Positions 18,749 to 30,588 of a stretch of DNA of 64,000 nt are shown piece after piece. A program made the translations under genes and the position numbers. Position 1 is the stretch's first letter. Each line of letters begins with the position of its first letter. Source of the DNA: Solea solea (lineage: Eukaryota > Chordata > Actinopteri > Pleuronectiformes > Soleidae); assembly GCF_958295425.1 (NCBI RefSeq), contig NC_081139.1, positions 22,077,888 to 22,141,887 on the forward strand, given 5' to 3'. The notes under the pieces are model-generated. The model searched no databases, was not told the origin of the DNA, and worked only from the letters and a program-made list of their open reading frames with translations.

Positions 18749-19094
18749 GGCTTAGGCCATAAATATGCCAGAATATAGCCACAGGCTAGTTTACGTGAAT
18801 GAATGAATGAATGAATTATTAAATTAAGATTTAGTTTAAGCTGAGATTGACAGGGGACATATGTTATATAGCTAATGATATTACTGTTGCAGAGATTTTG
18901 ATTAGCAGGTGAGACGACCAAAGATGCAAGTCCTGGAGTCAGTGATGGGTTAAATTGAAAAGCTTTATCAGAGACAGCTCAGATCCGAGGAGAACTGAGA
19001 CAATGCCAAACATGAACAGCAAGATGTTAACAATCCTCTGTCATTCTGCCTGTGAATCTCAGAGTGAATGTATATCTTTGGTTATGAGTGAGAG

Positions 19095-19095
<1 letters not shown>

Positions 19096-19125
<30 letters not shown>
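19096..19125. repeat. (GA)n microsatellite
   Basis: Fifteen or so perfect GA units in the intergenic region. Confidence 0.95.
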
Positions 19126-19761
19126 GCATCCGGTCAAAACGTCTGGCGCCTTCTTCTGCTGATACCTTGAGTCGACCTTGGGGAGGACTGCGTAGTTGAG
19201 TTATCGGTCCTTTGCCCCAGTTAGGTTAGGTTCAACAAAGATTTAATGAGGAACACTCTGTAGACAAATTATGGGTGCCAGGGTTACACAGAGGCCTTTG
19301 TGATTTGCCAGTTTCAGCTGGTCTTTACTGAGTTGTTAGGTTTGTGCTTAGGAATGTAAGTTTTTTTCTTACAATTACCGTCACCTAAAATGTTGTGTTC
19401 TTGGCCACATTTGTCTGTTAGATTCTGGTAGCGAGCTAAATATGGAAAAAACATGGATCTGGATTCAGGAGTGTATTGACACTACCTCAATTTTTATTCT
19501 AGTTTCAGGTCACTCATGTCGTCCTCACAACAGCTCCTGTCAGTTCCCTTCTCGCATTTGAAAAAATGCCCCTTGGCTCCCATCCCCTATTGTCTGCTCT
19601 TGCTTTTAAGTCTGATGCAATCTGATTGTATGACACATTTTTTGAGTTATTTCTACTTTGTCTTTTGTCTGTTTTGTCAAACCCTTTATTTTTCTATATC
19701 ACATTGGCTCATAAATACTGCGCATAAATAATCATGACTATATTACTTTACTTCTTCTTCT

Positions 19762-19797
19762 GATTATTATTATTATTATTATTACTATTATTATTAC

Positions 19798-19840
<43 letters not shown>

Positions 19841-19899
19841 AATAATAATAATAATACTAATACTAATAATAATAATATTGTTGTTATTATTATTATTCA
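19762..19899. repeat. (ATT)n microsatellite
   Basis: About 140 bp of ATT units that switch to AAT-type units near 19,838, making the tract partly self-complementary; about 1 kb upstream of the gdf11 promoter. Confidence 0.95.
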
Positions 19900-20782
19900 A
19901 GTTAGTGTAAAATGCTGTAAGAGAGTTACAACTTGATGTGGCTAAATATTGAACATACTAGCTGATACTCTGTAGCTGCACCTGTATTTTCCCCCAGTAG
20001 ATGACGCTAGTAGGTCAGTGATGCCACAATGACTGCATGCAACTCATAGGTTCAACTGTGAGACTCTGTAACAGAAATATCACATCTTGTATTTAACATG
20101 TACACAGTCATCAGGCCAATATCTATTAATACGAAGCAGCATTAATGTTAGCTGGGTTCACATAACGTGTGACAGAGCATGGAGAAACAATTTAGAAACA
20201 CACAACTAGTTTATTTAATTATTAGTTTCATTTATTAGTTTCATTCATTTTCCCCAAATCATTTTAAAGCTAATCTGCATTAAATACATGTGCAGACCTT
20301 TTTTATATGTCAACCATTTATTTATTGTCATCTTGCATTTTCACTGAGCATTTTAAAAGTTTGATGTTGCAGCAGAAGCCCTGTTTAAAGAGACCGGGAG
20401 ACTTTTACGCACAGTTTAGTGCAAAATGCAAATGTTAGGCATCTGACCATTTGTTATAAAGGTCTTAAAGATGATCAATCTTCACGTTTTATATCAAAAT
20501 GGACCACAATGCATAGCAAGCTGTGGGTGGATGTGTGGGATTCAGGGAGAATGTGCGGCTTTTCCCCCAATTTACATGATTAAAATCTTTAAAAACAATG
20601 AGCCATAATTGATGTAATCAGCACAACGACTTCATTAAGCAATATATCTCATTTGAAACATTGGTGTCACTGTAAAAACAACAACCAAACATTTATACAC
20701 TCATAACAGCGCGTGCACCCTCCCTTCGCTCTGTCCCTCTTGACTTGGTGACAGACCTAAAAGCCTTTTGTTGCAATCTTAG

Positions 20783-20827
20783 CCAATGGAGACGGATTAC
20801 GACACCGGGCAGCTGAGATATATAAAG
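20783..20827 (+). promoter_or_regulatory. gdf11: gdf11 core promoter: CCAAT and TATA boxes
   Basis: CCAAT at 20,783-20,787 and TATATAAAG at 20,819-20,827, 32 bp apart, in the orientation of gdf11. A TATA box here predicts transcription from about 20,850, leaving a 5' leader of some 390 nt before the start codon at 21,241. No other TATA-like box fits better. Confidence 0.7.
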
Positions 20828-21091
20828 AGCCGCTTTTTGACCGCACTTGCACATTCTTCAGTGACACTTCTGAACACTCACACACCTCCGTGGACTAAAT
20901 TGTACAGAAGACCCACAAAATAACCACTACAGCTTTTCCTACACGTGAGCATCAGACAGATCATTAGTTCACTTTCAATCAAAACAGCTTCTACTGAGAT
21001 ACACTGGGACGCACCTTTTTTTGGAACATTTTATTGCAAAAGCTCCTTCTGCAAAAAAAACAACAACTTCTTGGTGATCGTATTGGATTAG

Positions 21092-21127
21092 ATGCATGTC
21101 ACTGGTTCCCTGCCTTTTGTAGGATAA
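21092..21127 (+). CDS. two overlapping short uORFs in the gdf11 leader
   Basis: An 11-codon ORF at 21,092-21,127 (ATG to TAA) and, in another frame, an 8-codon ORF at 21,096-21,122 (ATG to TAG). Both start after the predicted transcription start and end over 100 nt before the gdf11 ATG, so they could lower or tune translation. I saw no other ATG in the predicted leader. Whether they are translated is unknown. Confidence 0.4.
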   Translation: MHVTGSLPFVG

Positions 21128-21240
21128 GGCAAGGAGTCGCGCACATCCGAGAGACAGAGGGGATATAACGGGATAAAGGGAGCAAAAGACAAGAGAAATA
21201 AAGAAAACAAAGTTGCACTGCCTGGTGTTCGCGCATCGTC

Positions 21241-22841
21241 ATGAAGAGGTACAACTTCTTACTGTGCTTAATGGTGCTTATCTCCTTGGGACAGTCGGGG
21301 AGCGATGAGCCCAATCTGCTGCTGCCCTCTGCCAGCGAGACACCCACGGATGCCGGGTTGTCTCTGCTGGACGAGGACGCCGGTGCCCACGAGTGTTCCG
21401 CCTGTGTTTGGAGGGAGCAGAGCAAAGTGCTGAGACTGGAGACTATTAAGTCCCAGATTCTGAGCAAACTGCGTCTGAAGCAGGCGCCCAACATCAGCCG
21501 GGAAGTGGTCAATCAGCTGCTGCCCAAGGCGCCTCCGCTCCAACAGCTCCTGGACCACCACGACTTCCAGGGAGACGCGTCTTCCCAGGATGAGTTTATG
21601 GAGGAGGATGAGTACCACGCCACCACGGAGTCCGTGATCACCATGGCCTCTGAGCGTGAGTAATCGTTTACAACCCAACAATATTGTCTCCAAATGCGTC
21701 ATGCGCGTAATTGCGCAGCAAATAAGTTCCAGTGACTGGGGCCTCTGCTGCTGCTGTGTGTGTGCATGGACAGTGCTGGAGCCGCTGCATGAGGCTCAGT
21801 CAAGTCAGTGACCCAGGATACTTTTTTGAGGTAGAGGGTCCACACTGTACACTGTGTGTTTGAAGTGGACTGGTATCATTTGACTAATGGCCCTGGTCAG
21901 CTGTTGGCCACGGCTGTCAAAGTAGCGATTACGCGCGGAGCTGATAAATCAATACTCAGCAGCTTAAAGAGCCTCGTCATTGTGAAACAGACAGCTCCAA
22001 TATGGCCTGATGAACTTTTGTTTTCATGCTGAGGATGATGATGATGATGATGATGATTATAATGATGAGGAGGAGGATGAGGATGAAGGGTGCAGGGTGT
22101 CTCATGTTTATCTGCTGAGCTTCTCACTCACCTTCCTGCTGTCACGTCCAAACTTTTTTACCCTTTCACAACAGGAACTGCACGCGTGACAGCCCCTCAT
22201 GAATGTCAAGTGCATTATTAATGATAATGCAGCATTTGGCTGGCAGTTGCATCACTTTAGCCTTTATGTCCTGTTTTGCATTAAAGGCCTACATTCTGGA
22301 GTTATGATCACGTCGTGGGGCCCTCTCTGATTATTGCCCCCTGACAATTTGCTTGCCCTCTCATTTCCCATAAATCCACAGATAAACCGCAGGCAGGCCC
22401 CTTAGAGACATTTTATAAAATTACTGTTGAACCCTGGCAGCTGTGCTCTATCGGTCTTTTATAGGAGGCTCTACCGGTTTCCCTGCTGTTCATCGCAGTG
22501 AGAAAAAGTGTGTCCAAAAAGCTGCTATTGTTCCCCTCATGCAGCGGCCCCCCTCGGCCGCACTTGCCTTTTAAATGCGAAGTTTATAGGCGCAGCTCGT
22601 TTTTTTTCACCACGAGTTCACAAAGACAGAGAATCACTTAGTGTCGAGGGGAGTGTGTGACCTTTTCCTGGCGAATTGCGGGGTTCAACAACATTTACAC
22701 ACGTAATATATTCTGCACAAGGCGGATAAAACACACTCCAAATAATGGCTTTTTTCTTTACTCCATGACTGAACAAAGATCAGCCTTTGTGCTGGAGCCT
22801 TATGTGTTTTCTGACACAATCCATGTGTCATTATCTATCTG

Positions 22842-22878
<37 letters not shown>

Positions 22879-23312
22879 AATAGAGCTTAATTGTCATTAT
22901 TGCAGTTTAGCAGCTCTCATGTATCAGCTACATTGATTAAAAACACATTCAGACACATTTTCATTCTAGTCTATTTTTATTTTAGTCTATTTTAGACTTT
23001 ATTTTCTCTATGAACTTAAGTGTTCATTACTTTTTGAATAAAAAGATCCAGGTCTACAAAAAATGTGATCCACATCTTGCCCTGTCCTAAGAAAACCACC
23101 TGCCTCTGTGACTACAGAGGGATTAAAAAAAGAGTACACAGTTGTAATTACAGACTAAAATGTTGGAAATAGGGAACTGTTGAACGGAACTGTTAATGTT
23201 CTGTGGCTGTTCATCCTTAGTGGATCAGATCAGCTGATTTGTTATATTTCAGCATCTACCGTGAAAAAAGAAAATGGTTGACAAACATCTATCTATCTAT
23301 CTATCTATCTAC

Positions 23313-23346
<34 letters not shown>

Positions 23347-26300
23347 GAGATTCGGTGGAATAACTTCATGTGATGTCTCCCACTGCACCTTTAAATGCCA
23401 TATAACTAAACTGTAGCTTACGTAGCTCGTACAGTAGGGGAGAAACAATGACCTCAAACTGTATGTTTGAATCTTTGCTTCCCATACTCTGCACACACAC
23501 ACACACACACACACACATCTTTGTGAGGACACTCATAGACCTAAGGCATTTCATGGCCCCTTACTTCCAACTTTAACCATAACCTTAACTAAACCACAAG
23601 TCAAATCTTACTTCTAACATCAACCAGAAATTAGGACCAGGTTTTGGTCTCGATGACGACTACTGGTAGGGCTGAACAACTTGGGGGAAATATCTCTCAT
23701 TGTAATCTGTCAACATGCTGCATATTGCAATTACCATATATTTATTATCAGTCAAGGTTTGTTTCAATGTTGGCTGTGTAATAGCTTTAAAGTGTTATTG
23801 AGCGTTAACATTACCGTACTATAAAAACAGGAATTACTCAGGATCCTATTGCAAGGAAGAGAACTTGAAGATAAAAACTGTTTCCAACATGTGTTAAATT
23901 GTTTTTTAACATGCTTCGAGTCTACAACAACAAACCAAAAACAGAAGAATTACATTGCTACTTTTGCAATTCACTAACTGTAAAATTGTCCTCATTATAC
24001 CTTATGATACTGGCTCTAAAAAGTCAGTGTTTATACCAGAAAATGTCCATAAAAAAAAAAAATATATAGGTTTGTGCAGCTATTCTTCTCTGGGCACCAC
24101 ATTGACTTCATTGACCATAATCAGAGCCATATTCCTAACCTTAACCGTAACCATTTGCTTTCTCACCCTAACTCTACCCTAACAACCATTCAAATCTTAG
24201 CCCTAAACTTAACCACTTCCTCAGAAATGAGGTGGTTCTGTCTCATTAGGACCAGGTTTTAGTCTCCATGAGGACTGCTGGTCCTGACAAGGTCAGCGTT
24301 TATGCCAGAGGAGGTCCTAAAGAGGTAACAAAGATAAACACACACACACCTACCTATGCGTGATGCTTGCTAAACGTATCTTTCTCACAGCATCAGGAGA
24401 GAAGACTGACACTGTTGCTGTATCTGTCAGTTTACAGCACTTCCTCTCTGTTCTGTACGTCTCATCTCTTTACATCAAATGCAGTTTTCATCATCTAGCC
24501 AGCCCCCCCCCCCCCCACCCCACCCCCCACTGCTCACAACATCACCCACACATTCCTCCCCGTTAGCCTCTTAAATCTTTCCTCTTCTTTTCTCCGCTAC
24601 TCGTGGAAGAGTTGAGAGAATGAGTGCATCTCTTCTGCCTATGGCGCCTTAGTGATCCCACAGGATTAAAAAGTGCCTTTTTCTGTCTCTCTGATAGAAG
24701 GAGGACTTCAAACACTATTCCCTGCGCACCTCGAACCCAATCACCCTCTCACGGTCGTGCACACTGCCTTTGATGGGCCATGTGGGTTCACACAGTACAT
24801 ACTGAACTGGACCTGTGCCAGAGTTGCTTCTTAGTATTCTCTCAAGGTACGTGGGTGCCGCAGTGGGGGTTGAGAGGGTCCATGCTTCTTGGTCTTTAAT
24901 TACTATGAAATTTCATGGAAAAGTACAGCTATTTATATCGTAGTGCAGCACGTTATGTACTGAAACATCTCCCTCCATGCTGCGTGTCTTGTAGGTAACT
25001 GCTTCGCTTGCTGTTCATGCATAAAACAAATGGTTTGCTTTATGACCTCAGTTTAACAGGGTCATTTTTGTGCGCAGCACTGAGAAAGAGTGTCGATTTT
25101 TATTAATTAATGTGTTAGCATTAACATATGAATGCAAATACTGGAGTGTGGAGTTTGCATGTGCTGATTTATGTGTGTAATTGTCCTGGGCGTGAGTGCA
25201 GAGTGTGTATCTTGGAGCCTGGTTTGTTTTGCCTGAGGTGGGGTGAGGATTTGACCCCACTAGTCTCCCATTTGTCATTTGTCCAAGACATGTAGAGCAG
25301 ACCTTCCTCTGCCGTCAGTGACCTTCTCCCTTTTTCAGTCTTTCTCTCTCTCTCTCTCTGTATGTTTGATAACCACACATTATGTCACGTCTTGAACCAA
25401 ATGAAACTAGTTCAGACTGTTGTGCTAGAGTGTTGGAAGAAAGTTAGAAGCCTTTCATGAGGAACCGTTTTGTATTCTTGATCCTTCTTTTGCTTTGGGT
25501 AAATGGTCTATCTTGTGACAATTATTTTGAGATTGTCCAGTAACAGAGACTCCAGCAGAGAGCAGCACTGGCTCACCCTCCCTCCCAGACTTAATTCAGT
25601 TTTTAGTTTTATTCAAGTAATTGGACATATCAGTGTGTCCAGAATAGGAACTCGTCAGAGAAACACACTTGATAGAATCCATGCTGAGCTTTACGCATTC
25701 AGAAGATCACATTTGAAACACATAACTGACTCAACACAGTTAACTTTGCCCACATGTAGTCTTATTCACGTGTGTGTATGAGCTATAACAAAGTGTGATA
25801 CTGGTATTATAATCCTGCGCTGATCAGACTCATACAAGCACAGGCTTACACAACTTTGTGGTAAATATATGGAGCAGCCACACACATGTAAAGGTATCTT
25901 TCCACATGTGCACAGTTGGGACAGTTAGGAGGATGCGTAAGGATGCTCTGCCCACACACCCACACACACACACACACACACCCACGCAGAGTCACACACA
26001 CACTCCAGAGAAAAGTTCTCCTATTGACAAAAAGGGTCACAGAGTTCACAGCTATGTGATATATTGGAAGAGGAGACTATTAACCTCATCGGGGCTCTTT
26101 CTTCGGCAGCAAAGACGAACCGGTAGTAACTTGAACACTTATCCCCCACACATACACACACACACTCATCTACTAACCACTCCCACTAAAAAACAAGTCT
26201 TTTATAGTGTTGACCCTATAAAAGGGTCATTTCCTGAAGGTGCAGGAACCATAAAAATTAAGAGGGAGAGCGCTAAAAGGACAGAGCAGCAGAAGCCGGA

Positions 26301-26859
26301 CTGTCTTCAACTCACTGGCCAGTGTTTGCTGGAAGTTGATGACTATGTGAGGCTTTTATAGATTTATTTATTCCATGGAAGTCTCAGTTTGACGATGACA
26401 CCTGTTCCCCCTGTGTAGTTCTAGGCATCAGTTGAGGGAAAGATAAACTTTGCTGTTGGATTGTTTGGACGCCAGGGCATGAGTGGTTTGTTTAAAAGGG
26501 AGTAAAAATGCAAGAAAGAAAGGTCTGTAGGACTGTAGAAATTGCACAACATACTGTCAACTTTATGGCTAATAAAATTTCAAAGGGACCAAAGTCTATT
26601 AATACGGGGACAAAATTTCCCCAGGACCTCAGGAATCTCGCTCCTTCCACCCTCCTTCTTCTATTCCCACGCTCCCGTGTACGAGTCCCTGCAGCCGGCC
26701 TTTTTCTTGACACGTGGGAATATGTTGCATTGGAATTTAATGCAGGCTTTTCCAAAAAAGAAAAATACAACACAGAGAAATTTCTTGGATGGATGCAAGT
26801 TGCCATGCGATGTCAGTGTGTGACATCGCATGGCATTTTCATCTCCTGTTTTCTGTGCT

Positions 26860-26896
<37 letters not shown>

Positions 26897-29800
26897 CCAC
26901 TGCTGAGCTCCTCGTTGCTTCTTTAAGGGATTTCAAAGAGGGTGATTGAGTTAGGTGCACCGCGGCTCATGCTGCGGGTATGAAGGGGGGGTGAGGAAAA
27001 GAAGGGAGTGAGTCCACAGGGAGCAACAAGCAACCCAGTCCTATCCTAAAGGGACAGAAATCATGGAAGGGTTTTATAGGTACAATTAAAAAGACCTGAA
27101 ACAGATGTTACGTTTCACTAATAAAGGAAATAATTACTTCGGACCAGTAATTAAGCCCTATGTAGGGACATGAGTGAGGAGGAGGAGGAGGAGGAGAGGA
27201 GTGAAAAGATAAAATGGAGATCATTGAGGGAATTATTGTTGATGGATGCGTTCAGGCTTTGTGTGGTCGTGTGCGAGGAGCTGCTGAGGATCCGTTTATG
27301 GAAGAGTCCATTAAATCTAAGAGGCGTTTAAGCAAAGGAAATGCTGCATGGGCATAATGTTGCATCCCATGAGGGAGGTGCTGTGTTGGAAAGTAGCTCA
27401 ATTAACAGTGGAGTAGCTCATGATTATCTACATGAAAATTTAATTAGCCTCTTTTCTGTGCAAAGGAGAGCAGCTCCTCACCGTATTTATCACCTGTGGT
27501 TTTATTCCTGCCTGCTGTTTCCACACCACTCCAGGAAGTTCATTATGAAAATGCACAGTCGATTTCTTTAGGGACAAGTGCAAGTTTGATTTATGTATTG
27601 TACAGCACAGATGGATAAAGAGAAGCTCATAAAGGGAACAGGAGATATTTTCGTGTTGCACGGGTAGTGGCACTAAGTAGCTACACCAACTTTGTCTTTA
27701 GAGGAAATCCTGGGCTCAGGCTGTGACAGATTTGGGTGAATATAGGGACTTTTTTTAGTACATGCATGTATGTAATTTATGTTGCTGGATCAGATGAAAC
27801 CTGCAAGCGAGCAAGTTTGAACACATTTCAGACAGAAAACAACAGGGAAACAAAGATGATTCAAATACATTTGATAAATTCTCTCTGTCTGTGTTTTACA
27901 TTTCTCAAATTCTTATCATATTGTGTATAACGTATCTGTATCTGGGGGAAGTCTAGGTTTATCTAATAATTGATTTCTAAATACATTATTTGCGAAACAG
28001 AACGCAAGCAATGTCACATGATGACAAGGATCAATGTGGGCATCATCTGCATACGTATCAATATTGTATTGTACTTTACTGCATTGCACAATATTCCCAT
28101 ATCACTTTATAGTCGTGTCTTCTCTTGCAAAACACAAGTGACTGTGCTCTCGGCTGGAAAGCGAGTGGTAGCACATCCTAAAAACATACTTTCTCTATTA
28201 TTAGAAAAATCTGTATCCACTGCAGCTGCTGTTATATGAATCCTATTATGCTGTTATGTTGAAACCTTTGTGATATCAGCAAACCGTATGAGCACAAAAA
28301 CCTATAGTATATCACCAAAAATGAACATGACATGTACTTACATCATCTTTGCTTGCTTTTTTTCCCAGTCTCATACTGCTCAACGTTTTCGTTTTGAGTG
28401 TTTTTATAGTTAAGTGTCTAAATTAATTGCTCATCTGAGCAGACAAATAATTATTATATGCAGAATTCCCCATGGCTGTATCCTGGGACCCTTTCTCTTT
28501 GACATCTAGCCTACATGTATCCGCTAGCTCAGACTATGGAAACAACAAAACTAATCGAACTATAAATATGCAGATGACACTCAAATCTATATCACCATAT
28601 GACCACAGGACTATAATCCCATACAAGCTCCGATGTACCTGAATTTTCCTTTGTTAAACTTATTTCAAGTTGTAGACAAAGACTAATCAGAGGTCAGTGG
28701 GTAGTTTCAAAGGTAGCACAAATCAAATGAGGAGTCTGTGAATAAATCAACATGGGCACATTTGCCTTGAGCAGCTGTTCACCAACTCCGGGACATCTGG
28801 ACCACTTGCTGCATCCTTTCGCTCTCTTTTTACAATAACTATATATTTCCTGCAGGACTTGGGAAAAATGTTATCTTTAGTCACTAGACTGGAAACTTTA
28901 TTCATTTTTAATGTTTATTCTCTAATTCTTTATTCTCTATCTTTTGCATTGTCTTGTGTTGCTTCTATAGTTGATACCTTTGAAATGTTACATGAAGCTC
29001 TACGAACTGTGTTATTGAAATGTGCTGAATGTATTTGCCTTTAGTTGTAACTGCAGTTGTTTACCACTATAGCGTTTACTCTGTCCTGCTGTTACAGACA
29101 AGTCTGAACTAAATGTGACTCTTCTGACTCACTTGTGAAATCTCCTCTGAATCAACAGACTCAGAAACATGTCAGTTAAAGAAAGATACTGTATATCACA
29201 GTGCAAATTGAGACCATTTCCACACCTGCATTAGTTTCTGTTACTCTGTTCCATTACATACACACTTATGACGTCCAGATGTCCGAGAACGACACGGGGT
29301 AGTTTCCTGTATGTTTTGGCCTGCGCCAAATCAGATTCAGGTTTCACAGTATTTAAGAGGGTAAAATGTGCGAGCTATAACACACACTGACATGTTATCA
29401 TGACACAAGCGTTTTGCAACTTGATTGAAACCATCAGCACGCAGTTGATGGAAGACATGGGCAATATGTCATTAGAGTTATGCAAACCCCCGTTTTTTAC
29501 CTCCGAAAGTTAGCACAACTTGCTCCATAAACGTTTTGTTTGTTTTACCTATCGCCTTATTTTGTAAGAGTAAATTTTCTTTTTAACAGTAAAAATGTGT
29601 AAAATGAACAATAATGGTCAGTGGGAAGAAAGCAAGCATTTTCACAAGATCTTGAAATCACTTCTAGTTTTATCATTCGCTAATGTTTCCTTGATGGTGA
29701 ATTTTAATGTCGGATTCATTTTCAAAGTGATTTAAGCCTTGTATTTGTCCAAAAGCATTAGCCCTTCAAATACATAAGAACCATTTTCCTTTTCTTAACA

Positions 29801-30551
29801 TTTCTCCTTATGATAAAAGTGTCAAAAAATAAAGTTACTGGGTTCCACTTCTGCCGGAAGAGCAGCACAATGTCCTCTGACATTAATGTCTTGCATGTAT
29901 GTGTGGATGCACAAGAACACAGGCAGTGAATCCTCAGCATGCTTACTGCTGTCCAGCTGTCCACCTTATTGCAGTTCACTGCACGCTCACTCTATTCATG
30001 CTCTGTCCCCGTCCTGTTGGAGATGTCCCACAGACATTCCCCTTATAATACAATCATATATAACCCCAAACACTAAAAGCAATGAGCTTTGAGTCCATTT
30101 GCTGATGTCAGTCAGTTTGGAGTTTATGCCGTTGCGTGTTCCTGAGTGTGTGTGTGTGTGTGTGCGCGCGCGTGCGTGTGTGTTCGCTGAGCGAGAACAG
30201 GGAGCATTAGGAGGTGTCTTTTGTTGCTCCTGGGGGGCTACTGTGCTCAGTCCTAATAGGAGTCTTGTGCCTGCCGTTGTCCCAAGGGAGAGCTTCTGAA
30301 TGAGGGGGTCTAACTTCACACACACCCCCCGTCCATCCCCGGCTCAAGCCCGGCCTCCCCCACTACCCTCTCCTGTCCCCTGGGAGTGGCCGAGGGACAA
30401 AGAGGGAGTGGGGCTGGGGTGGGATGGGATGTTTGAGGGGGTGCACTGTGGCCCCTGTCTTATTAGAAGGGTCGTGAACGTGTCACGATGATTAATATGC
30501 CGAGGTGCGTGGGGATACCCTAGAGTCACATTTATTCAACATGAAGGCTCC

Positions 30552-30588
<37 letters not shown>

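Larger units (their letters stand above)
16703..20780. other. intergenic region between the divergent LRRFIP-like gene and gdf11
   Basis: The two genes diverge from here. I see no coding exon. The region holds a repeat at 17,060-17,330, an inverted partner of the 40,645 repeat at 17,985-18,115, a TTAA-flanked MITE at 18,116-18,748, a GA tract and a long ATT tract. The LRRFIP-like promoter should lie just above 16,702; no TATA box is evident there. Confidence 0.6.

Noticed and set aside
21268..21702. 137- and 144-codon minus-strand ORFs opposite gdf11 exon 1
   Set aside because: Antisense shadows of a GC-rich coding exon, without splice or family support.
25612..25621. Possible miR-26 (TTCAAGTAAT), suggested by human AVIL-CTDSP2 linkage
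   Set aside because: Only ten bases match, the rest diverges, and no hairpin partner is present.
25858..26361. 167-codon plus-strand ORF in gdf11 intron 1
   Set aside because: Driven by CA-rich simple sequence (Thr-His runs), with no domain and no splice context.
26508..26906. Overlapping ORFs of 93-132 codons in gdf11 intron 1
   Set aside because: They include a GT tract giving Cys-Val runs; the different frames are open over the same bases without coding bias.
28465..28650. Active LINE
   Set aside because: In-frame stops and loss of nearly all of the reverse-transcriptase domain.
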